Below, one piece after another: positions 1 to 5,028 of a stretch of DNA of 5,028 nucleotides. This stretch comes from Candidatus Nanopelagicales bacterium. Its GTDB lineage: Bacteria; Actinomycetota; Actinomycetes; S36-B12; GCA-2699445. Both the position numbers and the translations under genes were made by a program. The notes under the pieces are model-generated. The model saw only the letters and a list, made by a program, of their open reading frames with translations, was not told the DNA's origin and made no database searches. The stretch covers positions 1 to 5,028 of the forward strand of contig JAOZTQ010000121.1 of assembly GCA_029939085.1 (NCBI GenBank), in the 5' to 3' direction. The stretch's first letter is position 1. Every line of letters begins with the position of its first letter.

Positions 1-618
1 AACGGCTTTGATCCCAATAACGAAGTCGACGAGATTGACTGGGTCCCGTTGGACCGAGCGCGAAAACGTCTGACCTACGCCCGTGACGCTGACTATCTAG
101 AGAGAGCCGCAGCACTCCCAAGCACCATCCCATTAGTTCTCCTCCGACACACTCAAGCCGAGAAACGCTCCGACTTTGATGGGAAGGATCACCGTAGACC
201 TCTCACCAGCAAAGGCCAATCAAAAGCGAAAGATCTCAATTCCATCCTGGCTGCCTACGGATGTGAACGAATCATTTCGTCGACTGCTACTCGCTGTTTG
301 CAAACCGTCGAACCGTACGCACAATCGATGGGCGCCAAAATAAAGGAAGATCCTGCCCTCAGCGAGGAAGTCGCAAAATCTGATCCACGGGAACCCGCGT
401 CCGCGATCGAGCAGTTAATGGAGAGCCGAAGATCATTGTTGGTGTGCTCACACCGACCTGTATTGCCGCTACTTGTCGATCCCTTAATCAAGGCGCTGCC
501 ACCTGATCAGGCGGCCGCCATGACTAAACCTCTGCCACCCGGTGGGATCCTTGTAGTTCACCGCACTGTCAAAAAGACCGGGTGGCAGATCGAGTCGGTG
601 GAACGGCACGAAATCTAA
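1..618 (+). CDS. mutT1: MutT1-like Nudix/histidine-phosphatase fusion, 3' part (5' end outside window)
   Basis: The frame is open from base 1, giving 205 codons to the TAA at 616-618; the TTG at 49 is internal, so no start is visible. Codons 1-30 resemble the end of a Nudix domain (EVDEIDWVPLDRARKRLTY); the Nudix box itself would lie upstream. After a short linker comes a SixA/phosphoglycerate-mutase-like histidine phosphatase domain: LLRHTQAEKR with catalytic R49-H50, the RRPLTSKGQ segment, SSTATRCLQT with R98, acidic E122/E123, and the second histidine in VCSHRP (H151). This order, Nudix then histidine phosphatase, is that of mycobacterial MutT1, which hydrolyses 8-oxo-dGTP/8-oxo-GTP and diadenosine polyphosphates in the cytoplasm and so limits oxidative mutagenesis. 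All expected phosphatase residues seem present, so it should be functional. Fusion to a Nudix domain is inferred from the tail only. Probably co-transcribed with the Dabb gene 26 bp downstream. Confidence 0.85.
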   Translation, partial: NGFDPNNEVDEIDWVPLDRARKRLTYARDADYLERAAALPSTIPLVLLRHTQAEKRSDFDGKDHRRPLTSKGQSKAKDLNSILAAYGCERIISSTATRCLQTVEPYAQSMGAKIKEDPALSEEVAKSDPREPASAIEQLMESRRSLLVCSHRPVLPLLVDPLIKALPPDQAAAMTKPLPPGGILVVHRTVKKTGWQIESVERHEI

Positions 619-630
619 CTGGACCCTGAT

Positions 631-636
631 AGGAGG
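631..636 (+). promoter_or_regulatory. Strong Shine-Dalgarno of the Dabb gene
   Basis: A perfect AGGAGG lies 8 nt before the ATG at 645, in the 26 bp gap after the MutT1-like gene. It fixes the start of the small downstream gene and is the best ribosome binding site in the window. Confidence 0.85.
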
Positions 637-644
637 GCGTCACA

Positions 645-929
645 ATGACGACGCACGTTGTAATGTTTCGCTTCCACGATGCTGCTGATGTGACCGAAGC
701 CCGCGAACGTCTCAACGGCATGATGGGCCAAGTACCAGGACTTTTATCAGTAAAGGTGGGCTCGGATCACAATCGTGGTGATGCGGCACACGATCTGGTC
801 TTGGTGACGGTGCACGAAGATCGTGAGGCCTTACGGCAATATGGCGACCACCCGGCACATGTAGCGGTAAAGGATTGGTTGTCGTCGCGAACGAAAGAGC
901 GCGCAGTGGTCGATACTGACGACTTCTAG
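645..929 (+). CDS. Dabb-family (stress-responsive A/B barrel) small protein
   Basis: This 94-residue protein has the length and pattern of a single Dabb domain (dimeric alpha/beta barrel): N-terminal strand THVVMFRFHD, a helix (about residues 16-27), the PGLLSVKVGSDH turn-strand (about 31-42), strand DLVLVTVHED (about 50-59), then ALRQYGDHPAHVAVKDWL with the conserved Y..HP.H signature, and a final strand ending in D-F. Such proteins are small cytosolic homodimers; some plant members are stress-induced and some bacterial relatives are enzymes, but most have no known substrate, so no reaction is assigned. The ATG is fixed by an AGGAGG 8 nt upstream. The 26 bp gap after the MutT1-like gene suggests one transcript, so a role in stress or metabolite repair is possible but only inferred from position. 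The next gene begins 97 bp downstream. Confidence 0.88.
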   Translation: MTTHVVMFRFHDAADVTEARERLNGMMGQVPGLLSVKVGSDHNRGDAAHDLVLVTVHEDREALRQYGDHPAHVAVKDWLSSRTKERAVVDTDDF

Positions 930-970
930 TTCCTCGATCTCTCACCGGTGCGGTCCGATATTCCACTACC

Positions 971-996
971 GGAACTTCTGCGCACTCAACCCCGTC
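971..996 (+). promoter_or_regulatory. Candidate ECF-sigma-type promoter of the lipoprotein gene
   Basis: GGAACTT at 971-977 looks like the -35 element of extracytoplasmic-function sigma factors (GGAAC core). CGTC at 993-996, 17 nt after the core, fits the CGT-type -10 of many of them. The transcript would start near 1003 and include the GGGAGG before ATG 1027. A competing reading is a vegetative -10 TACACT at 998-1003, which fits TANNNT but has no good -35. A link to envelope stress would suit a surface lipoprotein but is inference. Confidence 0.35.
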
Positions 997-1016
997 ATAC
1001 ACTGATAAGTAACACC

Positions 1017-1022
1017 GGGAGG
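1017..1022 (+). promoter_or_regulatory. Shine-Dalgarno of the lipoprotein gene, tightly spaced
   Basis: GGGAGG followed by AAAT precedes the ATG at 1027, a 4 nt spacing that is shorter than usual. The start is still supported, because the protein begins with a complete lipoprotein signal peptide. Confidence 0.7.
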
Positions 1023-1026
1023 AAAT

Positions 1027-1833
1027 ATGAGTAGGGCGCGATTAATCACATCGGGGGCAATAGTGGCTATCGTTGGTCTCGCTCTGGCTGGATGCACATC
1101 TGCCGAACCCACCCCCGCTGCCGACCCGGCTGCGAGTGAGCAGTCTTCTAACGGCGCCTACGCGGCGACAGTTAAGCAAGCTGCCCAGACGACAAAGTCT
1201 GCGGATAGTGCCGAAATGGCTGGTTCGGTTGAGATCATCACTGGTGGCTCTGCGACTGAGCTGGACCTAAACGGCAAGGTCGACTTCGCATCAGAAAACT
1301 TCGAAGGCGTCCTCAGTGCCGATCTTTTAGGAGCCGGCACCGAAATAAAGCTCAGAGTGGTCGATGAGACCGCATATGCCTCGGTGCCGTTCCTCGGAGA
1401 AGGCTGGATTGAAGCCCCTGCTGTAACCGGAGTCAGCACAGGTGTACCGGTGGATTTGCTGGGAACCTTACGCAAACTCGGTGATGTGGAAGAGGTCGGA
1501 CAGGAGACCATCAACGATGTCACCACCACTCACTACCGCGGCACCCTCAATATCAAGACTGCTCTCAAGAGTTTGGGACTAAGCGCCGAGGACCTCGAGG
1601 GAACCCAAGGTGCGTTACGAGATCTCGGTAAAGACGCGGTCATTGACGTCTGGATAGACGATCAGGATCGAATCGTGAAGGTGAGCCAAGAGGTATCTGG
1701 TACGACGGACGCCGGAACAACCTCGGGTGTGGCCTCTACATTCGAGTTCTCTAACTTCGGTGTTCCAGTGGACGTTAAGAAGCCTAAGGACATAATCGAT
1801 CCCGACCTGGGTGGCTTGATTCCCCAGCCCTAA
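1027..1833 (+). CDS. Secreted lipoprotein, LppX/LprAFG-like (LolA-like fold)
   Basis: This 268-residue protein has a lipoprotein signal peptide: positive start MSRAR, a hydrophobic stretch (about residues 10-19) and lipobox L20-A21-G22-C23. C23, the only cysteine, would be lipidated and anchor the protein to the outer face of the membrane. A Thr/Ser/Ala/Pro-rich linker follows (24-45). The rest has alternating strands typical of LppX/LprAFG or LolA-like half-barrels: SAEMAGSVEI (61-70), a region around VDETAYASVPFLGEGWIEA (112-130), TTTHYRGTL (166-174), and VIDVWIDDQDRIVKVSQEV (205-223), ending with FSNFGVPVDVKKP (241-253). Mycobacterial relatives LprG and LppX bind acylated lipids or glycolipids and help move them to the envelope. 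The ligand here is unknown, and no P55-type exporter gene (the partner of lprG) lies in the window. A more general LolA-like lipoprotein is the alternative. The stop codon overlaps that of the convergent copper ATPase gene. Confidence 0.75.
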   Translation: MSRARLITSGAIVAIVGLALAGCTSAEPTPAADPAASEQSSNGAYAATVKQAAQTTKSADSAEMAGSVEIITGGSATELDLNGKVDFASENFEGVLSADLLGAGTEIKLRVVDETAYASVPFLGEGWIEAPAVTGVSTGVPVDLLGTLRKLGDVEEVGQETINDVTTTHYRGTLNIKTALKSLGLSAEDLEGTQGALRDLGKDAVIDVWIDDQDRIVKVSQEVSGTTDAGTTSGVASTFEFSNFGVPVDVKKPKDIIDPDLGGLIPQP

Positions 1834-4034
1834 CGCTGCTTAGTCGCGTCACGATGGGGGTCGAAGCGACGCAGCCGCATTGAGTTACCAACCACGAGAA
1901 CGCTGGATAGCGCCATAGCTCCACCAGCGATCATTGGGGAGAGTCTGCCGCTCATCGCCAGTGGGATAGCGGCAAGGTTGTAACCAAATGCCCATCCGAG
2001 GTTTTGCTTGATAGTTCGCCAGGTTTTGCGGGCGAGCGCAATAGCATCTGCTACCGACTGCAAATCCGAGTTAACTACCGTGATGTCGGCCGCCTCACGA
2101 GCAGCATCGGTGCCAGCACCCATTGCTATTCCGAGATTTGCCTGAGCTAATGCGGCCGCATCGTTGATGCCATCTCCCACCATCGCTACCGCGGTACCGT
2201 CCTGTTGCAGACGACGAACTTCCATCACTTTTTCCTCGGGGGCTACGTCAGCAATCACTTCCTTGATCGCAACTGCACGCCCGACTTCGACAGCGGTACT
2301 TTCTCGATCACCAGTAAGCAAAATCGGGGTCAGCCCCATCCCATGCAACTGCTCGATCGCTAGTTTGCTCGAAGGTTTTACGGTGTCGGCGAGCACAATC
2401 ACCACTGTTGGGACGTCGTCAAACTTCGCGAGCACCGGAGTTGCGCCGGACTGAATCGCATCCGCTGTGGCCGATGCGAGCGATCCGTCCAGAACGAGTT
2501 GATCAGTAATCTTTCCAATATCGATCCGGACCCCCTCAACAACACCGGCGGCTCCTACACCCGGTTGAGCTAAGAAATCGGAGACCTTCGGAAGTTCCGC
2601 ACCATCATTGAGATCGGCCGCTATCGCTCGTGCGATCGGATGTTCCGAATACGATTCAACCGCAGCGACAGCGCGACGCTGCTCGACGGTGCCGCCGGTA
2701 ATCGACTCTACGACTAACTTGCCTGTGGTGACCGTTCCCGTCTTATCCAGAACGACGCTACGGACTGCTTGAGCAGCCTCCAGCACCTCGGGACCTCTGA
2801 TAAGAATTCCAAGCTGTGCACCCCGACCAGTACCCGCTACCAGAGCTGTCGGCGTCGCCAGCCCCAAAGCACAGGGACACGCAATAACTAGCACAGCAAC
2901 AGCGGCGGAAATCGCGAAACTAACGTCATCCCCAAACAGCAGCCAGCCAGACAAAGTGAGCAAGGACAAAAGCAATACGATCGGAACGAAAACTCCCGCA
3001 ATCCGATCAACCAAACGCTCAACCGGGGCCTTACCCGCCTGAGCCTGTTTCACTAAAGCGGCGATGCGGGCGAGGACCGTATCGGAACCAACTGCGGTCG
3101 CTTCAACAACTACCCGCCCAGATCCGTTGACTGAGCCACCGACAACTTCGCTACCGATCTCGACTTCTACCGGGACCGACTCCCCGGTCACCAGACTCAG
3201 ATCAACCGCAGTACGGCCCTCAGTTACGAAACCATCAGTCGCGACTCTTTCACCAGGACGCACGACGAAGTGGTCGCCGGTAGTTAGCTGTGACAATGGA
3301 ACTGATTCCTCGTCACCATTCGCGTTCAGTAGCGTCACTCGATCAACCTGTAACCGGGAAAGTGCAGCCACAGCATCGACAGAAGTATCGGTAGCTCGTG
3401 CCTCCAACCAACGACCCAGAAGTACGAAGGTTATGACAACCGCTGAAACCTCGGCATAAACTTCGCGACCACCGGATATCGCTTGATAAAGCGACCAAAA
3501 CCAGGCGACTGAGGCACCTAATGAGACCAGAGTGTCCATTCCCACGGATCGATGCCGTAAACCGCGCAGATTCGATTGGTGTATCGGCCAGCCGCTCCAC
3601 CACACTACGGGGGCTGACAACACAACAGCAGTCCAGATCGACCACGTTTGCGAGTGCAGAGCTGGGACCATTCCTAATGTGGCCACCACAAAAGTTAGTG
3701 GGGCCGCAACTATCAGTCTTCTTTTCAGGTCAGCCGCCGAACCTGCATGATGACTATGTTCACTGTGCTCCGAATCAGCGTCATCCGAACTGGACGTTGA
3801 GTCTTGCGGGGCAAACTCGGAGACATGCCGGCGCGCCTCGTAACCCAAGTCATCCACCAAATCAATGACGCTATCGAGACTGCAGTTTTCGGGATCTAAC
3901 TCGATTCGGGCGCTATTGGTTGCGAAGTTAACGGAACCTTCCGCTCCAGGAAGATCATTAATCTTTTTTTGGATTCGGCTGGCACACGAGGCGCAACTCA
4001 TGCCGGAGATGTCAAGATCTACGACGGTTCCCAT
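1830..4034 (-). CDS. copA: Cu(+)-exporting P1B-1-type ATPase
   Basis: This complete 734-residue pump uses ATP to export cytoplasmic Cu(I). One N-terminal metal-binding domain (about 1-70) carries GMSCASC with C14 and C17. A Ser/Asp/His-rich linker (78-97; H90, H93, H95, H96) leads to the membrane part, with helices near 108-122, 130-146, 166-183, 192-208, 346-366, 374-396, 680-694 and 700-716. The actuator has TGES (283-286). The membrane metal site has C386-P387-C388 in helix 6, Y685-N686 in helix 7, and M707 with S710-S711 in helix 8; this set marks the Cu(I)-specific P1B-1 class rather than Zn/Cd or Co pumps. Catalysis: D430-KTGT is phosphorylated, H465-P466 and G492-x-G494 bind nucleotide, with T574-G-D and G620-DGIND in the P domain. 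No intact part is missing. The ATG at 4034 is the only possible in-frame upstream start, but its ribosome binding site is weak (a GTGGG about 11 nt upstream). No CopZ chaperone or CsoR-type repressor gene lies in the window. Actinobacterial names such as CtpA, CtpB or CtpV are alternatives. Confidence 0.95.
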   Translation of the reverse strand: MGTVVDLDISGMSCASCASRIQKKINDLPGAEGSVNFATNSARIELDPENCSLDSVIDLVDDLGYEARRHVSEFAPQDSTSSSDDADSEHSEHSHHAGSAADLKRRLIVAAPLTFVVATLGMVPALHSQTWSIWTAVVLSAPVVWWSGWPIHQSNLRGLRHRSVGMDTLVSLGASVAWFWSLYQAISGGREVYAEVSAVVITFVLLGRWLEARATDTSVDAVAALSRLQVDRVTLLNANGDEESVPLSQLTTGDHFVVRPGERVATDGFVTEGRTAVDLSLVTGESVPVEVEIGSEVVGGSVNGSGRVVVEATAVGSDTVLARIAALVKQAQAGKAPVERLVDRIAGVFVPIVLLLSLLTLSGWLLFGDDVSFAISAAVAVLVIACPCALGLATPTALVAGTGRGAQLGILIRGPEVLEAAQAVRSVVLDKTGTVTTGKLVVESITGGTVEQRRAVAAVESYSEHPIARAIAADLNDGAELPKVSDFLAQPGVGAAGVVEGVRIDIGKITDQLVLDGSLASATADAIQSGATPVLAKFDDVPTVVIVLADTVKPSSKLAIEQLHGMGLTPILLTGDRESTAVEVGRAVAIKEVIADVAPEEKVMEVRRLQQDGTAVAMVGDGINDAAALAQANLGIAMGAGTDAAREAADITVVNSDLQSVADAIALARKTWRTIKQNLGWAFGYNLAAIPLAMSGRLSPMIAGGAMALSSVLVVGNSMRLRRFDPHRDATKQR

Positions 4035-4036
4035 AG

Positions 4037-4060
4037 TTATAGCAACCCACTTTCGTCCAT
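4037..4060 (-). other. Possible 7-codon leader ORF before the copper ATPase
   Basis: An ATG at 4060 opens seven codons (MDESGLL) and stops with TAA at 4039-4037, only 2 nt before the ATPase ATG at 4034 and in another frame. Such spacing would allow translational coupling, which could make up for the weak ribosome binding site of the ATPase. The ORF itself has no proper Shine-Dalgarno (AAGG directly abuts the ATG) and may be chance. Confidence 0.2.
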
Positions 4061-4062
4061 CC

Positions 4063-4083
4063 TTATGCCCAAGACTTTATGCC
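4063..4083 (-). repeat. GGCATAA direct repeat, 14 bp period, in the ATPase leader
   Basis: On the - strand GGCATAA occurs twice (4083-4077 and 4069-4063) in the 48 bp gap between the SDR and the copper ATPase; the first copy overlaps the last base of the SDR stop codon. The pair could be two half-sites of a regulator or a promoter with its duplicate: the first copy runs into TAAAGT, a weak -10-like hexamer (TANNNT). It does not match a copper operator that I can name with confidence. Confidence 0.4.
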
Positions 4084-4859
4084 TAGGAATCGATGGCTTT
4101 CTCACTGAGCAACTGTTGCTGCACTTTGCGCTGTTGGCGTCGACCCAACGATTCAAAAACAGGTGCCAGGAAAAGTAATCGATCGGGGATCCCCGCCATC
4201 GCGCGAACCAATGCACCTCGCCATCGTGGGATGCTAATCACAAGACGTGGTTTCGCAAGTAACTCGACGACCTGATGTGCGACCTCATCGGGATCCGCGA
4301 GTTGTGGTGCGCTGTATGACATTGCGGTGTGCGGGTCTGCGATCGTCTTCCGCAACATTGGGGTGAGCATCCCGTCCGGGCACACCACGCTCACCCGAAT
4401 TCCTCGTTGACCGGTCGCTGCCAGTTCTCCAATGAGAGCGAGGCTGTAGGACAGAACCCCCGCTTTGGTGGCACCGTAGACCGCTTCACCGGGGACCGGA
4501 ACCCATGATCCCAAAGAACCGACATTAATGATGTGTCCCGTGCCTCGTTGGGACATAACTTCCAAAGCCGCGCGAGTACCGTTGATACAACCCAGCAGAT
4601 TTACCTCGATAACTCGGCGAATCTCTTCATCGGGCTGTGTGGGTGCCGACCCCGAGCCCAAGACACCAGCGTTGTTTATCCACACATCTGGTTGGAACTC
4701 CATTGCCAATCGGCGACATGCATCAGCATCTCGGACATCAAGCACATGCTGAGCATCGCTGTGGTCCGTAGCTACGACTGTGTGTCCTCGAGCCTGAAAC
4801 GCGTCTTGTAACGCACGGCCGAGTCCCCCGGCTGCTCCTGTGATCAATACCTTAGCCAC
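4083..4859 (-). CDS. Short-chain dehydrogenase/reductase (classical SDR), substrate unknown
   Basis: This 258-residue protein is a complete classical SDR, a cytoplasmic NAD(P)-dependent oxidoreductase. It has the Rossmann motif TGAAGGLG (T7-G14), D32 at the end of strand 2 (favouring NAD(H) over NADP(H)), D41-V42 next to the adenine pocket, NNAG (62-65), and the catalytic tetrad N87, S115, Y128, K132 (YGATK). The usual P-G after strand 6 reads C160-P161-D162-G163 here. The C-terminal tail (about 205-258) has a basic, partly hydrophobic helix, IPRWRGALVRAMAG, then a Gln/Arg-rich end; this may sit at the membrane or in a dimer interface. The GTG at 4859 is chosen because the Rossmann strand begins at once and no in-frame ATG, GTG or TTG exists upstream before a stop. 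No Shine-Dalgarno is seen, so it is either leaderless or coupled to glgC, which ends 19 bp upstream. The ATPase gene follows 48 bp downstream. The substrate cannot be read from sequence. Confidence 0.9.
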   Translation of the reverse strand: MAKVLITGAAGGLGRALQDAFQARGHTVVATDHSDAQHVLDVRDADACRRLAMEFQPDVWINNAGVLGSGSAPTQPDEEIRRVIEVNLLGCINGTRAALEVMSQRGTGHIINVGSLGSWVPVPGEAVYGATKAGVLSYSLALIGELAATGQRGIRVSVVCPDGMLTPMLRKTIADPHTAMSYSAPQLADPDEVAHQVVELLAKPRLVISIPRWRGALVRAMAGIPDRLLFLAPVFESLGRRQQRKVQQQLLSEKAIDS

Positions 4860-4865
4860 AGTGGC

Positions 4866-4871
4866 AGAATA
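4866..4871 (-). promoter_or_regulatory. Candidate -10 for a leaderless SDR transcript
   Basis: Between glgC and the SDR, the - strand reads TATTCT (4871-4866), which fits the actinobacterial TANNNT -10 pattern. The G of the GTG start at 4859 is the seventh base downstream, where transcription would begin, giving an mRNA with no leader. No convincing -35 is seen; GGGACA lies upstream but with a 20 nt spacer, which is too long. This is consistent with the missing Shine-Dalgarno but not proven. Confidence 0.35.
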
Positions 4872-4878
4872 CGGCGGT

Positions 4879-5028
4879 TTACTCCGCGCGTTGTCCCTTA
4901 CCCAGAACTACTACCCCACCCGGGCTCACGGTGTACTTTTCCCGATCAGCCTCGAGATCAACTCCGATCTCACAGCCGTCGGGAACAACGACGTTCTTAT
5001 CCAGGATCACCCGATTCAGCACACAATT
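4879..5028 (-). CDS. glgC: Glucose-1-phosphate adenylyltransferase (ADP-glucose pyrophosphorylase), C-terminal 49 codons
   Basis: The - strand is open from base 5028 to the TAA at 4881-4879. The peptide contains RVILDKNVVVPDGCEIGVDL followed by EADREKYTVSPGGVVVLGKG and ends in QRAE. This is the C-terminal left-handed beta-helix end of GlgC: hexapeptide-like VILDKNVVVPDG, then the D-E/D-R-x-x-Y/F and SPGGVVVLGKG finish seen in actinobacterial GlgC. The enzyme makes ADP-glucose from glucose-1-phosphate and ATP, the step that commits carbon to glycogen and related alpha-glucans in the cytoplasm. Catalytic and allosteric regions lie outside the window. The end looks intact. It is followed by the SDR gene after 19 bp on the same strand, so the two may share a transcript. 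Confidence 0.85.
   Translation of the reverse strand, partial: NCVLNRVILDKNVVVPDGCEIGVDLEADREKYTVSPGGVVVLGKGQRAE

Noticed and set aside
49..51. TTG as the start of the MutT1-like gene
   Set aside because: The frame stays open to base 1 and the preceding codons continue the Nudix-like tail (EVDEIDWVP), so the true start is upstream of the window.
928..976. Inverted repeat AGTTCC (928-933) and GGAACT (971-976) as a terminator after the Dabb gene
   Set aside because: The stem is only 6 bp with a 37 nt loop and no T-run. The right arm is better explained as a promoter -35 element.
712..1529. - strand open frames (712-1002, 1158-1529) opposite the Dabb and lipoprotein genes
   Set aside because: Both overlap well-supported genes on the other strand and their translations show no domain; they are shadows of codon usage.
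3064..3868. Long + strand open frames (3064-3459, 3521-3868) opposite the copper ATPase
   Set aside because: They are antisense to a clearly conserved P-type ATPase, have low-complexity Thr/Ser/Arg-rich translations, no recognisable domain and no good ribosome binding site.
4082..4087. CCTAGG palindrome over the SDR stop codon
   Set aside because: A 6 bp palindrome is expected by chance and it forms no larger hairpin.
4533..4811. + strand open frames opposite the SDR
   Set aside because: The SDR has every catalytic motif in the other frame, while these translations resemble nothing and lack start signals.

Overview
The window looks like ordinary chromosomal DNA from an actinomycete (Actinomycetota) of moderate GC, roughly 55% judged by eye. 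Three things point there: a MutT1-type Nudix/histidine-phosphatase fusion, a secreted lipoprotein resembling the LppX/LprAFG group, and a GlgC C-terminus of actinobacterial type. Together they suggest, but do not prove, Mycobacteriales or a relative. No mobile element, RNA gene, CRISPR array or phage gene is visible, and coding density is very high.

Left half, + strand: the 3' part of a MutT1-like gene (1-618, cut by the window edge), a small Dabb-family A/B-barrel protein (645-929) with a very good ribosome binding site 26 bp later, and a lipoprotein with a clear lipobox (1027-1833). The first two are probably co-transcribed. The lipoprotein is preceded by a 97 bp gap holding a possible ECF-sigma-type promoter, so it may be controlled separately.

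Right half, - strand, read from right to left: the last 49 codons of glgC (ADP-glucose pyrophosphorylase, 5028-4879; easy to miss because it is short and cut by the edge), then a short-chain dehydrogenase/reductase (SDR) starting at GTG 4859 only 19 bp after glgC, then after 48 bp a complete Cu(+)-exporting P1B-1 ATPase (4034-1830). The ATPase and lipoprotein genes converge and their stop codons overlap, so there is no room for a terminator between them.

Functionally this is a mix of housekeeping and stress genes: nucleotide-pool sanitation, a stress-type small barrel protein, a cell-envelope lipoprotein, copper detoxification, an oxidoreductase of unknown substrate, and glycogen/alpha-glucan precursor synthesis. 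I see no coherent undescribed system. The points worth a second look are regulatory: the overlapping convergent stops, the GGCATAA direct repeat and 7-codon leader ORF before the copper pump, the possible leaderless SDR start, and the GGAAC/CGTC promoter before the lipoprotein.
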